Source: an uncultured bacterium
Lineage (GTDB): Bacteria; Bacillota; Clostridia; Lachnospirales; Lachnospiraceae
Direction: 5' to 3'
Length of the DNA stretch: 8,408 nucleotides
Assembly (NCBI GenBank): GCA_946061355.1
Contig: CAMGRE010000110.1
Location: 1-8,408, forward strand
Each line of letters begins with the position of its first letter. Within the stretch, counting starts at the first letter, position 1. The translations under genes were made by a program, and so were the position numbers. The notes under the pieces are model-generated. The model was not told the origin of the DNA. It did not search any database and was given only the letters and a program-made list of their open reading frames with translations. Shown here in pieces: positions 6,872 to 8,408 of the stretch.

Positions 6872-8178
6872 AAATAAATTATAACATGTCCGCGATCATT
6901 GCGAACGATACGCTGGCAAAGACAGATACGGCGTTATCTACATCGATAGAAAAATTGTCTTCGGGATATAAGATTAACCATGCTAAAGACAGTCCGTCCG
7001 GAATTGCGATTGCCAAAAAGATGCATGATCAGATCCGGGGGTTAAACCGCGCTGCCCAGAACGCAAGTGACGGAATCTCTGTGATCGAGACAGCGGAAGG
7101 AACACTCGCAGAAGTTCAGGATATGCTACAGCGTATGAATGAGCTGGCGATCAAAGGATCTACGGGGACATTGTCGGACAGTGACAGACAGACGCTTCAG
7201 GATGAGGTAGATCAGCTCAGAGATGAGATTGACCGTATTGCCGGTTCCACAGAATTTAACGGAAATGTTCTTCTGGACGGAACCTTTGATCTGAAAGGCT
7301 ACACGAGTAATCCTGATGTAAAGGTGGAGTCCTATTCCGATGAGGCAAGAATCGGAAATTATTATATAGGAGGCATTACGGTCACAGTAGTTGAGAAGGT
7401 TGACGCGGATGGGAATCCGATCGATGAGAACGGCCTTCCCGTATATGAGCAGAAACTGGATGAGAACGGAGAACCGGTTCTTGATGCTAATGGAAAACCT
7501 GTGATGAATCAGATTAGTGAACCGGTGATGATCAAGACGCTGGATACGACAAATGCTATATTTAAACCGGTTGATGCAAGCGGTGATCCTATACAAATCA
7601 CACTCCCCAGTGGGAAACAGGTAGATGCTCTTGATATTGTCAATCCCAAATGCACTGTCGCAGAGGACGGTTACACGCTGACGGTCACCGGGGACAATCA
7701 GTTTTCCATGACGTTGACTTTTGATATTTCCGGGAAAAATGACGGTGATACGATCGCCTCCGCCAATATTGAGTTGACGGGAATCGGTGCAATGACGATG
7801 CAGATCGGCGCCAACGAAGGACAGACGCTGGATATCCGCATCCCTACGGTATCCTCAAAATCTTTGGGGATCCATCAGGTAGATGTGACGAAAAGGGAGG
7901 ATGCGAGACTTTCCATCAACCGGATCTCAAATGCACTCGACACGATATCCTCCATCCGATCCAGACTGGGCGCATACCAGAATCGACTGGAATCTTCCGT
8001 ATCCAGCCTGGATGTGACAGAGGAGAACATGACATCGGCATACTCCCGTATCATGGATGTGAACATGGCGGAGGAAATGACCGAATATACAAAGAATCAG
8101 GTACTGGTACAGGCGGGAACATCCATGCTGGCTCAGGCGAATGAAAGACCGTCTCAGGTGCTACAGCTATTGCAGTAG
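6868..8178 (+). CDS. fliC: Flagellin, filament subunit with D-x-x-G-x-P repeat insert
   Basis: A 436-aa flagellin, exported through the flagellar type III apparatus and polymerised into the filament. The conserved N-terminal D0/D1 (1-140) includes EKLSSGYKINHAKDSPSG, the QNASDGISVIETAEGTL helix, QRMNELAIK (88-96, the position of the TLR5 contact QRVRELAV in Salmonella) and TEFNGNVLLDG. The C-terminal D1/D0 (about 340-436) ends in TSMLAQANERPSQVLQLLQ, close to the usual QANQ.PQ.VLQLLR end. The central region (about 145-335) is species-specific, beta-rich, and carries D-x-x-G-x-P repeats. There is a single cysteine (C262), uncommon in flagellins. The ATG overlaps the upstream TGA (ATGA), so translation is probably coupled to the FliK-like gene. 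A fliS-like chaperone gene follows after 29 nt. The long central domain and the LLQ end make FlgL unlikely. No convincing promoter lies immediately upstream. Confidence 0.95.
   Translation: MKINYNMSAIIANDTLAKTDTALSTSIEKLSSGYKINHAKDSPSGIAIAKKMHDQIRGLNRAAQNASDGISVIETAEGTLAEVQDMLQRMNELAIKGSTGTLSDSDRQTLQDEVDQLRDEIDRIAGSTEFNGNVLLDGTFDLKGYTSNPDVKVESYSDEARIGNYYIGGITVTVVEKVDADGNPIDENGLPVYEQKLDENGEPVLDANGKPVMNQISEPVMIKTLDTTNAIFKPVDASGDPIQITLPSGKQVDALDIVNPKCTVAEDGYTLTVTGDNQFSMTLTFDISGKNDGDTIASANIELTGIGAMTMQIGANEGQTLDIRIPTVSSKSLGIHQVDVTKREDARLSINRISNALDTISSIRSRLGAYQNRLESSVSSLDVTEENMTSAYSRIMDVNMAEEMTEYTKNQVLVQAGTSMLAQANERPSQVLQLLQ
7402..7593 (+). repeat. D-[AE]-[DNS]-G-x-P-[IV] repeats in the flagellin variable domain
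   Basis: Five in-frame copies of a 7-residue unit: DADGNPI (179-185), DENGLPV (186-192), DENGEPV (198-204), DANGKPV (206-212) and a distant DASGDPI (236-242). The first two abut, and the next two are separated by one residue. The DNA is less alike than the protein, so these look like old diverged copies. Asp-rich turns of this form are common in surface proteins as beta-hairpin or metal-binding turns; which applies here is not known. Confidence 0.75.
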
Positions 8179-8194
8179 GATGAGATGACGGAAA

Positions 8195-8200
8195 AAGGAG
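8195..8200 (+). promoter_or_regulatory. Ribosome binding site of the fliS-like gene
   Basis: AAGGAG lies 7 nt before the ATG at 8208, in the 29-bp gap after flagellin. The gap holds no hairpin, so flagellin and this gene are probably on one transcript. Confidence 0.8.
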
Positions 8201-8207
8201 AAAGGTT

Positions 8208-8408
8208 ATGACAGATCAGAGAAAAAAGGAGTTTTCCCTGCGGATCACACAGGCAAATAAGACGGAACTCATTGTGATTCTCTATGAAATGTATCTGGAT
8301 TATCTGGGAGAAGCAGAGAATGCAGTGCAGGATAAAAGAGCTTTTCGGGAAGCAATACGAAAAGCGAGAAACTGTCTGAATGAATTGATGAATTCTTTGA
8401 ATTTTGAT
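8208..8408 (+). CDS. fliS: FliS-like flagellin export chaperone, 3'-truncated
   Basis: The first 67 codons are present and the gene runs off the window end. FliS binds the C-terminal D0 helix of flagellin in the cytoplasm, preventing premature polymerisation and aiding export. Seen here: ITQANKTELIVILYEMYLDYLGEAENAV, which matches the FliS helix-1 pattern (V.TASP.ELI.MLYDG.I.FL..A), then RAFREAIRKARNCLNELMNSLNF, matching the FliS helix-2 block (I.KA..II.EL..SLD). The usual N-terminal Y-x-x-N/Q segment is shortened and the 'ASP' and 'YDG' signatures read 'ANK' and 'YEM', so this is a divergent family member. Its place directly behind flagellin supports the assignment. Family membership is fairly secure; identity as the main FliS, rather than a second FliS-type protein, is less so. 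Confidence 0.75.
   Translation, partial: MTDQRKKEFSLRITQANKTELIVILYEMYLDYLGEAENAVQDKRAFREAIRKARNCLNELMNSLNFD

Noticed and set aside
1..8408. Mobile elements, CRISPR arrays, tRNA or rRNA genes
   Set aside because: No transposase or integrase, regularly spaced direct DNA repeats, tRNA-like cloverleaf or rRNA sequence was seen on either strand.

Overview
This looks like a low-to-moderate GC Firmicutes chromosome, most likely a motile member of the Lachnospiraceae (the Roseburia / Agathobacter / Butyrivibrio type of gut anaerobe). The assignment rests on a Gram-positive-length glycogen branching enzyme, purine-rich AAGGAG-like ribosome binding sites, a Clostridia-type flagellin, and a very large protein preceding the flagellin that resembles Lachnospiraceae flagellar-locus proteins. 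It is an inference from protein style; no marker gene is present. All recognised genes lie on the + strand.

Left part (1-3656). The window opens inside a gene whose start lies upstream. Its product has long Glu-rich disordered stretches, a short charged helix, and a C-terminal AAA+/CbxX-like domain whose nucleotide-binding motifs look degenerate. A 51-bp gap without a terminator separates it from glgB, a complete 634-aa 1,4-alpha-glucan branching enzyme with all GH13 catalytic residues. A hairpin plus T-tract closes this unit just after glgB.

Right part (3657-8408). A second unit begins at the same spot. A good sigma-28 (SigD, flagellar sigma factor) promoter candidate sits immediately upstream of the terminator, placed so that its transcript should begin inside the terminator's left arm and so escape it. 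The unit holds a 1038-aa protein with an all-helical, repeat-rich body and a C-terminal domain resembling the FliK hook-length-control C-terminus. It is followed by a flagellin whose ATG overlaps the previous stop codon (ATGA), then by a FliS-like flagellin chaperone cut by the window end. The flagellin has intact D0/D1 ends and a central insert with five D-x-x-G-x-P repeats and one cysteine.

The flagellin and FliS make a natural pair of export substrate and chaperone. The least explained component is the giant FliK-like protein, which is translationally coupled to the flagellin under an apparent late-class flagellar promoter. That pairing is the best candidate here for an undescribed function. 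Every stretch without a gene is shorter than 100 bp.
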